From Hymenobacter sp. BT559 (GTDB lineage: Bacteria > Bacteroidota > Bacteroidia > Cytophagales > Hymenobacteraceae): a DNA stretch of 64,000 nt. The stretch covers positions 171,686-235,685 of the forward strand of contig NZ_JAGETY010000010.1 in assembly GCF_017571525.1 (NCBI RefSeq). Reading direction: 5' to 3'. A model generated the notes under the pieces. That model was not told the DNA's origin and did no database searches. It worked only from the letters and a program-made list of their open reading frames with translations. Each line of letters opens with the position of its first letter. The first letter of the stretch is position 1. Shown one piece after another: positions 23,541-31,970 of this stretch. The position numbers were made by a program, and so were the translations under genes.

Positions 23541-24845
23541 ATGCAACGTAGGCTCTCGGGTAAGTGGTGCTGGCTGCGCCGGGTGCTGCTGGCGGTGCTA
23601 GGGCTGCTGCTGGGCAGCCAGAGCAACGCGCAGCCCGGCCCGGCCGCCAACGGCATTTTTACCTTTACCCGGCCGGGTCGGCACAAGGCGCGCGTGCCGT
23701 TTCAGTCGCCGCGCAACCTGATAATCATCTCGGCACGCCTCAATGGGCAGGGGCCCTTCAATTTTTTGCTCGACACCGGGGTGGCTAGCAGCCTGCTCAC
23801 CAACCCGCAGCTGGCCGACTCGCTAGGCTTGGCGCACGGGGCCGAGTACCGCCTGCAGGGCGTGGGCGGCGCCGATAGTGGCCTGCGCGCCTACGAAGCA
23901 CCGCACGTGCAGGTGAGCCTGCCGGGCGTAGTGGCGGCCAGCACCACCTGGCTAGTGCTGAATAACGACGTGCTCGACCTGTCGGGCTACGTGGGCCTGC
24001 CCGTGCAGGGCATTATTGGGTCCGATTTATTTCACTCGTTCGTCGTTACCATTCACCCCGAGCAGCGCGAGCTGGTGCTGCTGGCACCCGACCGCTACAA
24101 GGCGCCGCACGGCCGGCGCTGGGCTAGCCTGCCGCTGACGCTCGACCACGACAAAGCGTACGTCACGGCCGGCGTGCAGCAGCTGGGCGCCGCCCCTACG
24201 GCCGCGCCGCTACCGCTGCGCCTGCTGCTCGACACGGGCGCCGGCCACGCCCTCAGCCTCGAAACTACTGCCGACCACCGCCTGCGCCTGCCCACCCAGC
24301 GCCTGCGCACCGACCTGGGCCGCGGGCTCACGGGCATCGTGAGTGGCTCGCTGGGGCGGGTGGCCGCCGTGGAGCTGGGCCGCTACCACCTGCCGCAGGT
24401 ACTCACCTCTTTTCCCGATTCGACGCAGGTGCACGAGCGCCTCTCGGGCACCGAGCGCGCCCGCCACGGCAGCCTGGGCTACGAGGTGCTCAAGCGCTTC
24501 ACCACCGTCATCGACTACCCACACGGCCGGCTGCTGCTACGCCCTACGCCCGCGCTGCGCACCCCTTTCGAGCACGACATGTGTGGGCTCGACCTGCTGG
24601 CTACCGGCCCTAGCTACCGGCAATACCTGGTGCTGCGCGTGGCTCCCAATTCGCCGGCCGCCTCGGTCGGCATCGCCGAGGGCGAGGAGCTGGTAGCCAT
24701 TAACCTTATTCCTGCGCAGTTCTTTTCTATTACTGACCTAAACCACATGCTGCACTCGCAGGATGGCCGCGTGCTGCTGCTACTGCTGCGCCGTCGCAGT
24801 GGCGAGCTGTATTCAGCCAGCGTCAAGCTTAAGCGGCAGATTTGA
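23541..24845 (+). CDS. Secreted double retropepsin-like aspartyl protease with PDZ domain
   Basis: A 434-residue protein with a signal peptide (about 1-30). Two retropepsin-like halves each carry the catalytic DTG: FLLDTG at Asp78 and LLLDTG at Asp231. A PDZ domain lies at about residues 370-425 (LRVAPNSPAASVGIAEGEELVAIN). Pairing two DTG motifs in one chain would allow a pepsin-like intramolecular dimer. It is probably periplasmic or surface-exposed; the substrates are unknown. The ATG at 23541 is chosen because it begins the signal peptide; a longer frame overlaps menC. Confidence 0.8.
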   Translation: MQRRLSGKWCWLRRVLLAVLGLLLGSQSNAQPGPAANGIFTFTRPGRHKARVPFQSPRNLIIISARLNGQGPFNFLLDTGVASSLLTNPQLADSLGLAHGAEYRLQGVGGADSGLRAYEAPHVQVSLPGVVAASTTWLVLNNDVLDLSGYVGLPVQGIIGSDLFHSFVVTIHPEQRELVLLAPDRYKAPHGRRWASLPLTLDHDKAYVTAGVQQLGAAPTAAPLPLRLLLDTGAGHALSLETTADHRLRLPTQRLRTDLGRGLTGIVSGSLGRVAAVELGRYHLPQVLTSFPDSTQVHERLSGTERARHGSLGYEVLKRFTTVIDYPHGRLLLRPTPALRTPFEHDMCGLDLLATGPSYRQYLVLRVAPNSPAASVGIAEGEELVAINLIPAQFFSITDLNHMLHSQDGRVLLLLLRRRSGELYSASVKLKRQI

Positions 24846-24899
24846 AGTAGTGAGCAGTGAGCAGGGGAGTTTTAACTGCGCACTGTTAATTAAACGCAG

Positions 24900-24907
24900 T
24901 ACCTTTC
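24900..24907 (+). promoter_or_regulatory. Likely -7 box (TACCTTTC) before the acyltransferase gene
   Basis: A 7 of 8 match to TAnnTTTG, 21 nt before the ATG at 24929. Confidence 0.35.
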
Positions 24908-24928
24908 GCGGCCGCTCATTCCCGCCCT

Positions 24929-26134
24929 ATGTCTGCCGCTGCTGCCGCTCCTGATACGCTTCCTCCGCCGCTCATTCGGGCCAATCAGCACATTTACCAC
25001 GATTATTTTCGCCCCGAGTTTACGCAGGCGCTCGACGACAACATCCTGTGGCTGCTCGATAAGGTCTGGTTTCGGTCGCGGCTGGTAGGCTTCGAGCCCT
25101 ATCCGCAGCGCAACAACCCTAGCCGGCCGCTCATCTTCGCTTCCAACCACTCGGGCATGGCCTTCCCCTGGGATGCCATTATCTCGCTCTCGCACCTGTG
25201 GCGCTACTTGCTGCGCACCCGCGGCACCCTGCACGGCCTGCCCCGGCCGCTCTCGGCCCCCATGCTCTCGGCCACTAGGCTGATGAACCCCTACCTCATC
25301 ACGGATTTCTGGAAGAAGTGCGGCAGCGTCGATGCCACCACGCTCAATTTCGAGACCATGATGTACTACCAGGAGCACAACCTCATGCTCTACCCCGAGG
25401 GCGTGCCCGGCATCGGCAAGGGCTTCAACCGCAAGTACCAGCTGCAGCGCCTCGCCACCAGTATGCTGCGGCTGAGCCTGATGCACGGCACCGACATCAT
25501 GCCGTTTTATACTATCAACGCCGAGTACCTCAATCCCTACGCCTACAGCTTTGACTGGATAAACCGGCTGACCAAGAAAATCGGTATCCCGTTTTTGCCC
25601 ATCACGCTGTTGCTGCTGCTCGTCATTGTGCAGCCCTGGGCCTTTTACCTGGCCCTGCCCGCTCAGCTCACCTACGTGATGGGTACCCGCATCAGGCCCA
25701 CCGACTACACCACCAAAAAGCACGACGAGCTGAGCCGTGACGAGCTGCTAGCCCTCTCCGAGCAAATAAGGCTGCGTATGCAGGGCGAGATGGACGCCGC
25801 CGTGGCCGCCCACGGCCAGCATCCCTACCGCTGGCGCGAGCTGTGGCAGCGCATGAAGGAAAACCGTCGCTATTTCCCGTTCTTCATGCCCTTTGCCTGG
25901 CCGGCCGTGTTCACCGAGTTTGAGCGCCGCTTTGTGAAAAATGGCGAGCGCGATTTTGACCTGCAGCTCGACCAGCCCGGCGCTTTCTGGAAAATGCTGT
26001 GGCGCAACCCGCTGGTGCTGGCTTATTTCATTCCGGTGCTAGGCTGGATTCCGCTGGCTATCAAAGGCTATCGCGATAATAAGCTGGCGCGGCTACGCAA
26101 ACAGCCTGCCGCTGGCAGCAGGGCTAGCGAGTAG
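24929..26134 (+). CDS. PlsC-like lysophospholipid acyltransferase family protein
   Basis: A 401-residue protein with the acyltransferase signatures NHSGMAFPWD (His74, Asp82) and LYPEGVPG (about 152-159). The His-Asp spacing is seven residues instead of the usual four of PlsC; some glycerolipid acyltransferase subfamilies have such NHSG forms. One hydrophobic segment at about 230-250 and another at about 365-380 suggest membrane association. The role is probably acylation of a lysolipid or related alcohol at the inner membrane. The acceptor cannot be told from sequence. Confidence 0.8.
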   Translation: MSAAAAAPDTLPPPLIRANQHIYHDYFRPEFTQALDDNILWLLDKVWFRSRLVGFEPYPQRNNPSRPLIFASNHSGMAFPWDAIISLSHLWRYLLRTRGTLHGLPRPLSAPMLSATRLMNPYLITDFWKKCGSVDATTLNFETMMYYQEHNLMLYPEGVPGIGKGFNRKYQLQRLATSMLRLSLMHGTDIMPFYTINAEYLNPYAYSFDWINRLTKKIGIPFLPITLLLLLVIVQPWAFYLALPAQLTYVMGTRIRPTDYTTKKHDELSRDELLALSEQIRLRMQGEMDAAVAAHGQHPYRWRELWQRMKENRRYFPFFMPFAWPAVFTEFERRFVKNGERDFDLQLDQPGAFWKMLWRNPLVLAYFIPVLGWIPLAIKGYRDNKLARLRKQPAAGSRASE

Positions 26135-26283
26135 GTTGCGCCGGGGTGAATACCTTAGCCGGCACAGTAGCTTCCTATGTGAGGCGGCCTGCGTAGGTTT
26201 GTGACAAGTAGTCGGCAAGCCTACTACTTTCGGCCTGCAAGCGAGTAGTTATCAACCTTTTCACCCACTTACTTTTTTTACTC

Positions 26284-26745
26284 ATGGACGACCTGTTTAA
26301 GAAATTCATCAATACCGGCGTGGGCTTCTTGTCGCAGGGCAACAAAGCCGTGCAAACTGCCATTGAGAAGTTGGTGAAGGAAAGTAAACTCTCCGAACAG
26401 GAGGGCAAGAAGATAATGGATGACCTGCTGAAAAGCGGCGAAACCAAGCGCACCGACCTCGAAAAGCAGTTCAAGAACCTTACCGAAGACCTCAAAAGCC
26501 GTGTGGGCCTCAAGAGCGAGGGCAAGCCGGCCGCGCCCGCCGCTGCCAGCAAAGCCAAGCCCGCCGCCAAAAAAGCTGCCACCAGTGCCACCGCCCAGGC
26601 TACTGGCGCCACCAAAAAAGCAGCCGATAAGGTAAGCGCTGCCGCTACCAAGGCCCAGCGCTCAGCCTCCGCGAAGGCCGGTGCGCCTAAGAAAGCCACC
26701 GTGCAGTCGGCCGACGACAGCGGCGAAGCGCTCGATACGAAGTAG
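26284..26745 (+). CDS. Phasin-like protein with Lys/Ala-rich tail
   Basis: A 153-residue protein. Residues 1-75 are amphipathic helix with repeated Leu/Val/Ile spacing (KFINTGVGFLSQGNKAVQTAI), as in phasin-family or polyhydroxyalkanoate granule-associated proteins. Residues 78-145 are a histone-H1-like tail of Ala, Lys and Pro repeats (KAAxxA). The tail could bind DNA or polyanions. No polyhydroxyalkanoate synthesis gene lies in the window, so the phasin label is structural only. A repeat element and a strong terminator follow. Confidence 0.7.
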   Translation: MDDLFKKFINTGVGFLSQGNKAVQTAIEKLVKESKLSEQEGKKIMDDLLKSGETKRTDLEKQFKNLTEDLKSRVGLKSEGKPAAPAAASKAKPAAKKAATSATAQATGATKKAADKVSAAATKAQRSASAKAGAPKKATVQSADDSGEALDTK

Positions 26746-26759
26746 ATTAGAAGCCGGGT

Positions 26760-26842
26760 GTAGAGACGCATCTTTGCGTCTCGGCGTTGAACGTTAATCG
26801 CCTTAGCGGTGCGGACGCCAAGACGCAAGGATGCGTCTCTAC
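26760..26842. repeat. 83-bp palindromic element (GTAGAGACGCA ends)
   Basis: Arms 26760-26787 and 26815-26842 pair with two mismatches. The terminal GTAGAGACGCA resembles a dispersed palindrome that I recall from several bacterial groups. It lies between the phasin-like gene and the shared terminator. Confidence 0.75.
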
Positions 26843-26860
26843 TCCTTATTGAATAACATA

Positions 26861-26909
26861 TTACAACAAAAGGCCCCGCAACGTACTGTCGCGGGGCCTT
26901 TTGTTGTAA
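26861..26909. terminator. Perfect 19-bp bidirectional terminator
   Basis: Arms 26861-26879 and 26891-26909 are perfectly complementary with an 11-base loop, and an A run enters and a T run leaves the GC core. It serves the convergent phasin-like gene and pdhB. Confidence 0.85.
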
Positions 26910-26928
26910 AGCAGGGGCTAGCCAGGCG

Positions 26929-27912
26929 CTAGGCCTTGGCGTAGGTTACTTCCTTTACCGCCTTCAGGATGCGCGCCACGTTGGGCAGCGACGCTTCGAT
27001 GAGGGTGGGCGCGTAGGGCAGGGGCACGTCGGCGCAGGTGATGCGCACCACCGGCGCGTCGAGGTAGTCGAAGGCGCGGCGCTGCACCATGTAAGCCAGC
27101 TCGCCCGAGATGCTGGCCAGGGGCCAGGCCTCTTCGATAACCACCAGGCGGTTGGTTTTCTTCACCGAGTTGATGAGCGTGTCGTAGTCGATGGGACGCA
27201 CGGTGCGCAGGTCAATTACCTCAGCCTTGATGCCGTCCTTGGCCAGCTCGTCGGCAGCGGTGTACAGCAGCTTCATCATTTTGCCGAAGCTCACCAGGGT
27301 CACGTCAGCGCCTTCGCGCACCACGTTGGCCTTGCCGATTTCGAGGATATACTCTTCTTCGGGCACCTCGCCCTTATCGCCGTACATCAGCTCCGACTCC
27401 ATGAAAATCACGGGGTCGGGGTCGCGGATGGCGGCTTTCATCAGGCCTTTGGCGTCGTAGGGGTTCGAGGGAACTACTACCTTCAGGCCGGGCGTGTTGG
27501 CGTACCAGTTCTCGAAGTTTTGCGAGTGCTGGCTGCTGAGCATGCCGGCGTTGCCGGTAGGCCCCCGGAATACGATGGGGCAGGAGTACTGTCCACCCGA
27601 CATCGAGTAGAGCTTGGCGGCCGAGTTAATTACCTGGTCGATAGCCACCAACGAGAAGTTGAAGGTCATGAACTCGATAATCGGCTTGAGGCCGTTGGCG
27701 GCCGCGCCCACGCCGATACCGGCAAAGCCCAGCTCGGCAATCGGGGTATCAATCACGCGCTCCGGCCCAAACTCGTCGAGCATGCCCTGGCTCACTTTGT
27801 AGGCGCCGTTGTACTCGGCCACTTCCTCGCCCATCAGGAATACCGACGGGTCGCGGCGCATTTCTTCGCTCATGGCCTCACGCAGGGCCTCGCGGAATTG
27901 AATGGTACGCAT
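26929..27912 (-). CDS. pdhB: Pyruvate dehydrogenase E1 component, beta subunit
   Basis: A 327-residue transketolase-fold protein with GEEVAEYNGAYKVSQGM, the FMTFNFSLVAIDQ segment and QHSQNFENWYANTPGLKVV, all typical of PdhB. It pairs with the alpha subunit to decarboxylate pyruvate and pass the acetyl group to the E2 lipoyl domain. The alpha and E2 genes are not in the window. The Met at 27912 is chosen because it starts the conserved RTIQFREAL N-terminus; a TAGCTTTG box lies 37 bp upstream. Confidence 0.93.
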   Translation of the reverse strand: MRTIQFREALREAMSEEMRRDPSVFLMGEEVAEYNGAYKVSQGMLDEFGPERVIDTPIAELGFAGIGVGAAANGLKPIIEFMTFNFSLVAIDQVINSAAKLYSMSGGQYSCPIVFRGPTGNAGMLSSQHSQNFENWYANTPGLKVVVPSNPYDAKGLMKAAIRDPDPVIFMESELMYGDKGEVPEEEYILEIGKANVVREGADVTLVSFGKMMKLLYTAADELAKDGIKAEVIDLRTVRPIDYDTLINSVKKTNRLVVIEEAWPLASISGELAYMVQRRAFDYLDAPVVRITCADVPLPYAPTLIEASLPNVARILKAVKEVTYAKA

Positions 27913-27948
27913 CAATAGACTAGCAAAAGCCGGCACACGGCCGGTATG

Positions 27949-27956
27949 CAAAGCTA
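27949..27956 (-). promoter_or_regulatory. Bacteroidota -7 box (TAGCTTTG) before pdhB
   Basis: An exact TAnnTTTG match on the minus strand, 36 nt upstream of the pdhB ATG. Confidence 0.55.
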
Positions 27957-28011
27957 CGATAGGGAAGGGAAAAGGAGGAATTTGAAAACGGCTTCTTTGT
28001 CCTTTGTGTCA

Positions 28012-28107
28012 CCTGGCCTAGCGAGGCTGCCGAGCAATCCTGCCTTCCCGCTAGGGGTACTACCCCAACGACAAGGCAAGATTGCTCGGCAGCCTCACGA
28101 GGCCAGG
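28012..28107. repeat. 96-bp palindromic intergenic element
   Basis: Arms 28012-28046 and 28073-28107 (35 bp each) pair with three mismatches. The element lies between the pdhB promoter region and the end of the TPR lipoprotein gene. It is a different sequence from the palindromes at 19643, 26760 and 53597. Confidence 0.75.
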
Positions 28108-28132
28108 CGCTCTTTGGATTGGCAAAAGTCTT

Positions 28133-29947
28133 CTACTTCAGCGCCTCCCGGAAGGCCTTGGCCTGCACGTAGTCCTCAAACTCCAGGTCTTCGGTGGCCT
28201 GGGTGGCCAGGTCATGGTTGAGCCGCACGGCCTGGTGCAGTTCGTTGGCCATCCCGGCTTCGTCGTGGCGGCGGGCGGCGGCCACAGCCAGGCCGTAGTG
28301 GGGGTCGGCGGCCAGCGGGCGCAGGTCGAGGGCTAGCCGGTACTGAGCGGCCGCCGCATCGTAGGCACCGCGCTGCACCAGCAGCAGGCCCTGGTTCATA
28401 TAGTTCTGGTAGCTGGGGCCGGCTAGGCGCAGGCTGGTGAGCGCCTGGTCGGACTGGCCCACCTGCATTTCGAGTACTGCCTTATCAGAAAATACCTTGC
28501 GCAAAATGCCGCGCTCGCCGCCCAGCTTGATGGCGTAGTCGTAGTCTTGCAGCGCCTCCAGGCGCTCCTGGGCGTGGTGGTGGGCCGAGGCGGCGCGGTA
28601 AAACAGCTCGGCCGTGGGGTGGCGGTGGGCCGCCAGAGTAAAGTTGACGGCTGCGCGGTGGTAGAAGTTCTGCTGCACCTTGGGCGATACTTCCTTGGCG
28701 GCGCGCAGGGCCAGCACCGTCCCCAGATTGTAAAAAGCCTCCCAGCGGGCCGTGCTGGCAGCCGCCAGCTCATAAATACGCTGCTTTTCGGCCAGCAGCG
28801 GCGTAAGCTGGGCCGAATAGCGCAGCTCCTCTGGTGTGAGGGCGTCGATGTCAGCTTCCTTTTCCAGGATTTTCTTACTCAGCAGGTACACTTCCGAGTC
28901 GTAGCGCGGCGGGGCAGTGTAGGTCACGGCCACCGTGCCCCAGCGCAGCACCGGGTAGATGTAGTCTTCGAGGTAATCGAAATACGTGAGCTTGTGCAGC
29001 GCCTTTTCCTTCTGCTGGAAGGTGCCCCGCGTATCGTTGATGATACTCACTACCGAGTCTTGCTGCGCGGGCTTCAGCACCGAGTGCTGCACCTGGTTGA
29101 GCAGCAGCTCCCAGCTATTGCGGTAGGCCAGCGTATCGAAGGTAATATTCTCTACCTTATTAAGATACGAGAAGCCTTTGACCCGCTGCTTGTAGTAGTA
29201 GAGCAGCATCTTCACGCGCTTGCTGGCTAGCTGGGGCTTGTGCGCATCGAGCGAATCGGGCGAGTGGCCGGCCGCGATAAGCACCCGCTGGGTGTGCTGG
29301 TTCTGGTCAATGAGGTCTTCCAGCGCCGCGATGTTGGTGCCCAGGCTGGAGCGGATAAACCACTGGCCCTGGTCGAAATATAGGGGCAGAATGCGCGTGC
29401 CGCTCGTCACGTTGCTGATTTGCTCGGGCAGCAGGGCTAGCAGCGTGTCTTCGAGCACCACGCGGCGGGCCGGGTCGGCAATGCCGCGCGCCACTAGGGT
29501 TTCCGTTTTGGCCGTCAGGCTCTTACCATGCGGCTTGAGCTCGCGCACCTGGCCGCGGGCCATGAGCTGGCCGGGCGAGCGCCGCGCTGTATTGGGGATG
29601 GTGAAACGGCGGCGGCTCACGAGGCGGCCCTTCACCGAGTCGTCGTAGGTGAATTCGCCCTGAGCAAACGAAATGCGGCCCACGGTGTCGAGGCGCAGGT
29701 CGTGGTCATATTTGTAGGTGAGCAGCACCTCGTACACGGCGCCTTTGTGCAGGTGCTTGGCCGCTACTTTGGCGGTGGCCTCGAAGGGGACTACCTCGCC
29801 CACGGCCGTGAGCGGGGCGGGCTCTACGCGCACGTGGCGGCCGGCTTCGGCATCTTGCAGCATCTTGGGCAGCGAGGCGCAGCCCGAGAGCAGCCCGGCC
29901 AGCAGCAGGCTCGGCAGGCGAAGCTTACTTATTGAAAATAAACGCAA
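28133..29947 (-). CDS. TPR-containing lipoprotein
   Basis: A 604-residue protein with a signal sequence and lipobox LSGC (acylated Cys about residue 23). Residues 40-190 look like a beta-rich domain. A stretch near 215-260 (VLIAAGHSPDSLDAHKPQLASKRVKMLL) resembles the peptidoglycan-binding part of OmpA-like domains in its GHxxDS and LxxxR spacing, but it is divergent. The C-terminal half contains several tetratricopeptide-like repeats (for example NLGTVLALRAAKEVS and DPHYGLAVAAARR). It is probably an envelope scaffold lipoprotein. I cannot name a partner. Confidence 0.7.
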   Translation of the reverse strand: MRLFSISKLRLPSLLLAGLLSGCASLPKMLQDAEAGRHVRVEPAPLTAVGEVVPFEATAKVAAKHLHKGAVYEVLLTYKYDHDLRLDTVGRISFAQGEFTYDDSVKGRLVSRRRFTIPNTARRSPGQLMARGQVRELKPHGKSLTAKTETLVARGIADPARRVVLEDTLLALLPEQISNVTSGTRILPLYFDQGQWFIRSSLGTNIAALEDLIDQNQHTQRVLIAAGHSPDSLDAHKPQLASKRVKMLLYYYKQRVKGFSYLNKVENITFDTLAYRNSWELLLNQVQHSVLKPAQQDSVVSIINDTRGTFQQKEKALHKLTYFDYLEDYIYPVLRWGTVAVTYTAPPRYDSEVYLLSKKILEKEADIDALTPEELRYSAQLTPLLAEKQRIYELAAASTARWEAFYNLGTVLALRAAKEVSPKVQQNFYHRAAVNFTLAAHRHPTAELFYRAASAHHHAQERLEALQDYDYAIKLGGERGILRKVFSDKAVLEMQVGQSDQALTSLRLAGPSYQNYMNQGLLLVQRGAYDAAAAQYRLALDLRPLAADPHYGLAVAAARRHDEAGMANELHQAVRLNHDLATQATEDLEFEDYVQAKAFREALK

Positions 29948-30044
29948 ATTGAAGAGAATTGACGGCGGCCAACGGTAGCCGGACCGTAACCCGGCCCGCG
30001 CCTAAACGTAAGAATACCCTTAACGTTTGCCGCGGGCCAGGTTG

Positions 30045-30052
30045 TATCTTAG
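30045..30052 (+). promoter_or_regulatory. Possible -7 box (TATCTTAG) before the PspC-type gene
   Basis: A 7 of 8 match to TAnnTTTG, with a TTTG at 30026 as a possible -33 element. It lies 38 nt before the ATG at 30091. Confidence 0.35.
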
Positions 30053-30090
30053 CCCGGCAAAGTTGCACCGCGCCGCTTAAAACTTCTTCT

Positions 30091-30309
30091 ATGCACCGCC
30101 TTACCGACTTTATCGAATCGCAGTCCTTTGGGCTGTGCTCGGCGCTGGGGCAGCGCTGGGGCTTTAGCACGCGCAGCATCCGCCTGTCGTTTGTCTACGC
30201 TTCGTTTTTCACCTTTGGCTCGCCCATCGTGCTCTATTTCGCTGGGGTGTTCTGGATGAATATCCGCCGTGCCTGGCGCCAGCAGCGCAGCACAGTGTGG
30301 GACCTCTAA
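30091..30309 (+). CDS. Small PspC-domain protein
   Basis: A 72-residue membrane protein. The core GLCSALGQRWGFSTRSIRLSF followed by a hydrophobic helix (about 34-55) and a basic tail is the PspC pattern. PspC proteins sense or relay membrane stress in the phage-shock response in some bacteria; small orphan forms are common in Bacteroidota. The ATG at 30091 is used because the longer frame upstream overlaps the promoter region of the divergent lipoprotein gene. Confidence 0.75.
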   Translation: MHRLTDFIESQSFGLCSALGQRWGFSTRSIRLSFVYASFFTFGSPIVLYFAGVFWMNIRRAWRQQRSTVWDL

Positions 30310-30359
30310 GCCAAATTTAGAATTTTGAATGATGGGCTTTGACTAGGGCCAGGCCTGCT

Positions 30360-31433
30360 TCAGCACTTGTCACGCGTCATTCTTAGCTGGGAAAAGCGCT
30401 TTTGCCCTTTTACAAAATAGGCCCACACCACGCTGCCCGCGTAGGTGCCCGCCCGCTGGCGCACCTGCAAGTGCGGCCGGGCTAGCCGGCGCCTCTGCCG
30501 CCAGTAGCCGAAGCCCCGGAAAAAATGCCAATGTGCCCGGCCAACGGCCTGGGCCTCGGGCCAGTTGCGGGCCAGCAAGAAGCGCAGGCCAGCCACCCAA
30601 TCGAGCAGCAGCCGCAACGCAAAAGCCGGGGCTAGCTCGCTAGGGGCCGCGTTTTTGTAGAGCAGCGCCAAGCCATTGCGAAAGTTGAGGTAGGTTTTGC
30701 GGGGGCTCGACTTGGGTAGGGTGCCGCCGCCCACGTGGTGCACCACGCTGGCACCGCCCGCGTACCACACTTCGTAGCCCGCATTCTGGGCGCGCCAGCA
30801 GAAGTCAATTTCTTCCATGTGGGCGAAAAAGGTGGGTTCCAGACCCTGGAGCTTGTGCCATACCTCGGCCCGCACCAGCAGGCAGGCGCCGCTAGCCCAG
30901 GCCACGGCCCGCGGGTCGTTGTACTGGCCTCGGTCGTGCTCCAGGGTGTCAAAAATTCGCCCGCGGCAAAACGGATACCCTAACCAGTCGAGGTAGCCGC
31001 CAGCCGCCCCGGCGTATTCAAAAAACGCGGGGTCGGCGTGGGCAAGCAGCTTGGGCTGGGCCGCAGCGATGCGCAGATTGACGTCGAGCAGCTGCCGCAG
31101 CGGCGGCAGCCAGCCCGGCTGCACGGCCACGTCGGAGTTGAGCAGCACGTAATAGCGCGGCGGGTCAGGAGTGGCGTGCACTTCTTCTAAAGCACGGTTG
31201 TAGCCAAGACAAAAACCCAGGTTCTCCGCAAAAAGCAGCAGCTCGACCTGCGGAAACTCGCGGCGCAGCAGCGGCACCGAGTCGTCGGTCGAGGCATTAT
31301 CGGCTACTACCACGCGCGCACCGGCTGCATGAGCCAGCACGCCGGGCAAAAATTGCCGTAAAAAATGCGCGCCATTGTAATTGAGAATTACAATGGCGAC
31401 ATCAGAACAACTACCAGCGCTACTAGCCTCCAA
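30360..31433 (-). CDS. Glycosyltransferase family 2 protein
   Basis: A 357-residue GT-A fold enzyme: an N-terminal VAIVILNYNG strand, ADNASTDDS, LNSDVAVQPGW as the DxD-like metal site, and FFAHMEEIDFCWRAQNAGYEVWY as the acceptor-side motif. It resembles rhamnosyl- or other GT2 enzymes of cell-surface polysaccharide synthesis. The 5' end overlaps the EbfC gene by 11 bases, so the two are probably cotranscribed. No other glycan genes are adjacent. Confidence 0.9.
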   Translation of the reverse strand: MEASSAGSCSDVAIVILNYNGAHFLRQFLPGVLAHAAGARVVVADNASTDDSVPLLRREFPQVELLLFAENLGFCLGYNRALEEVHATPDPPRYYVLLNSDVAVQPGWLPPLRQLLDVNLRIAAAQPKLLAHADPAFFEYAGAAGGYLDWLGYPFCRGRIFDTLEHDRGQYNDPRAVAWASGACLLVRAEVWHKLQGLEPTFFAHMEEIDFCWRAQNAGYEVWYAGGASVVHHVGGGTLPKSSPRKTYLNFRNGLALLYKNAAPSELAPAFALRLLLDWVAGLRFLLARNWPEAQAVGRAHWHFFRGFGYWRQRRRLARPHLQVRQRAGTYAGSVVWAYFVKGQKRFSQLRMTRDKC

Positions 31434-31761
31434 AGCTGCTCAGGTCGAAGCCGGGGATGTTGGGCATCAGGCCGCTGGTTTGGCGCTGAAGCTCATTTTT
31501 AGCCAGCTCGGCAGCGGCCTCCAGGGCCTTGTTGGCGGCCGCTACCACGAGGTCGGGCAGCATTTCGCGGTCTTCGGGCGTAAGCAGCGAGGGGTCGATT
31601 TCGAGCTTGGTGAGGGTCCGGTGGCCGTTGGCAGTGGCCTTTACCAGGCCCCCGCCTGCCTCGCCAGTAGCCGTGAGGTGCTGAAGCTGTGCCTGGGCCT
31701 GCTGCATCTTGTCTTGCAGCTCTTTCACCTTGCCCATCATGCCCATCATGTCGAATGCCAT
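31423..31761 (-). CDS. YbaB/EbfC-family nucleoid-associated protein
   Basis: A 112-residue protein with the family pattern MGMMGKVKELQDKMQQAQAQL and TGEAGGGLVKATANGHRTL, then EMLPDLVVAAANKALEAA. EbfC proteins form dimers that bind DNA without strong sequence specificity. In many bacteria the gene sits near recR or dnaX, but here it overlaps a glycosyltransferase gene. The C-terminal tail is slightly extended (PNIPGFDLSSFGG). A TAAATTTG box lies about 100 bp upstream. Confidence 0.9.
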   Translation of the reverse strand: MAFDMMGMMGKVKELQDKMQQAQAQLQHLTATGEAGGGLVKATANGHRTLTKLEIDPSLLTPEDREMLPDLVVAAANKALEAAAELAKNELQRQTSGLMPNIPGFDLSSFGG

Positions 31762-31864
31762 AAGTCTAAAATATGTGGTGCCGGCTCGCCGGAACGGGTT
31801 AGGGTTGTAGCTGGAAAGCAGCCGCCAGCTAGTGGCCAGCTGCCGCTAGGGCAACCCAGCGCGG

Positions 31865-31872
31865 CAAATTTA
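31865..31872 (-). promoter_or_regulatory. Bacteroidota -7 box (TAAATTTG)
   Basis: An exact TAnnTTTG match on the minus strand, 103 nt upstream of the EbfC start. Confidence 0.4.
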
Positions 31873-31970
31873 GTTCAAACACGCCGGCCTGGCCGGGCTG
31901 GCAGGTGCCACCCCGATGCTGCCACCCCCCGAAAAATAGACGAGCTAAGCCGCAACGCGACCCGCGAGTA

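Noticed and set aside
26284..26745. Histone H1-like DNA-binding protein as the main call for the Lys/Ala-rich gene
   Set aside because: The tail fits, but the N-terminal half is a phasin-like amphipathic helix, so the tail was treated as an accessory feature.
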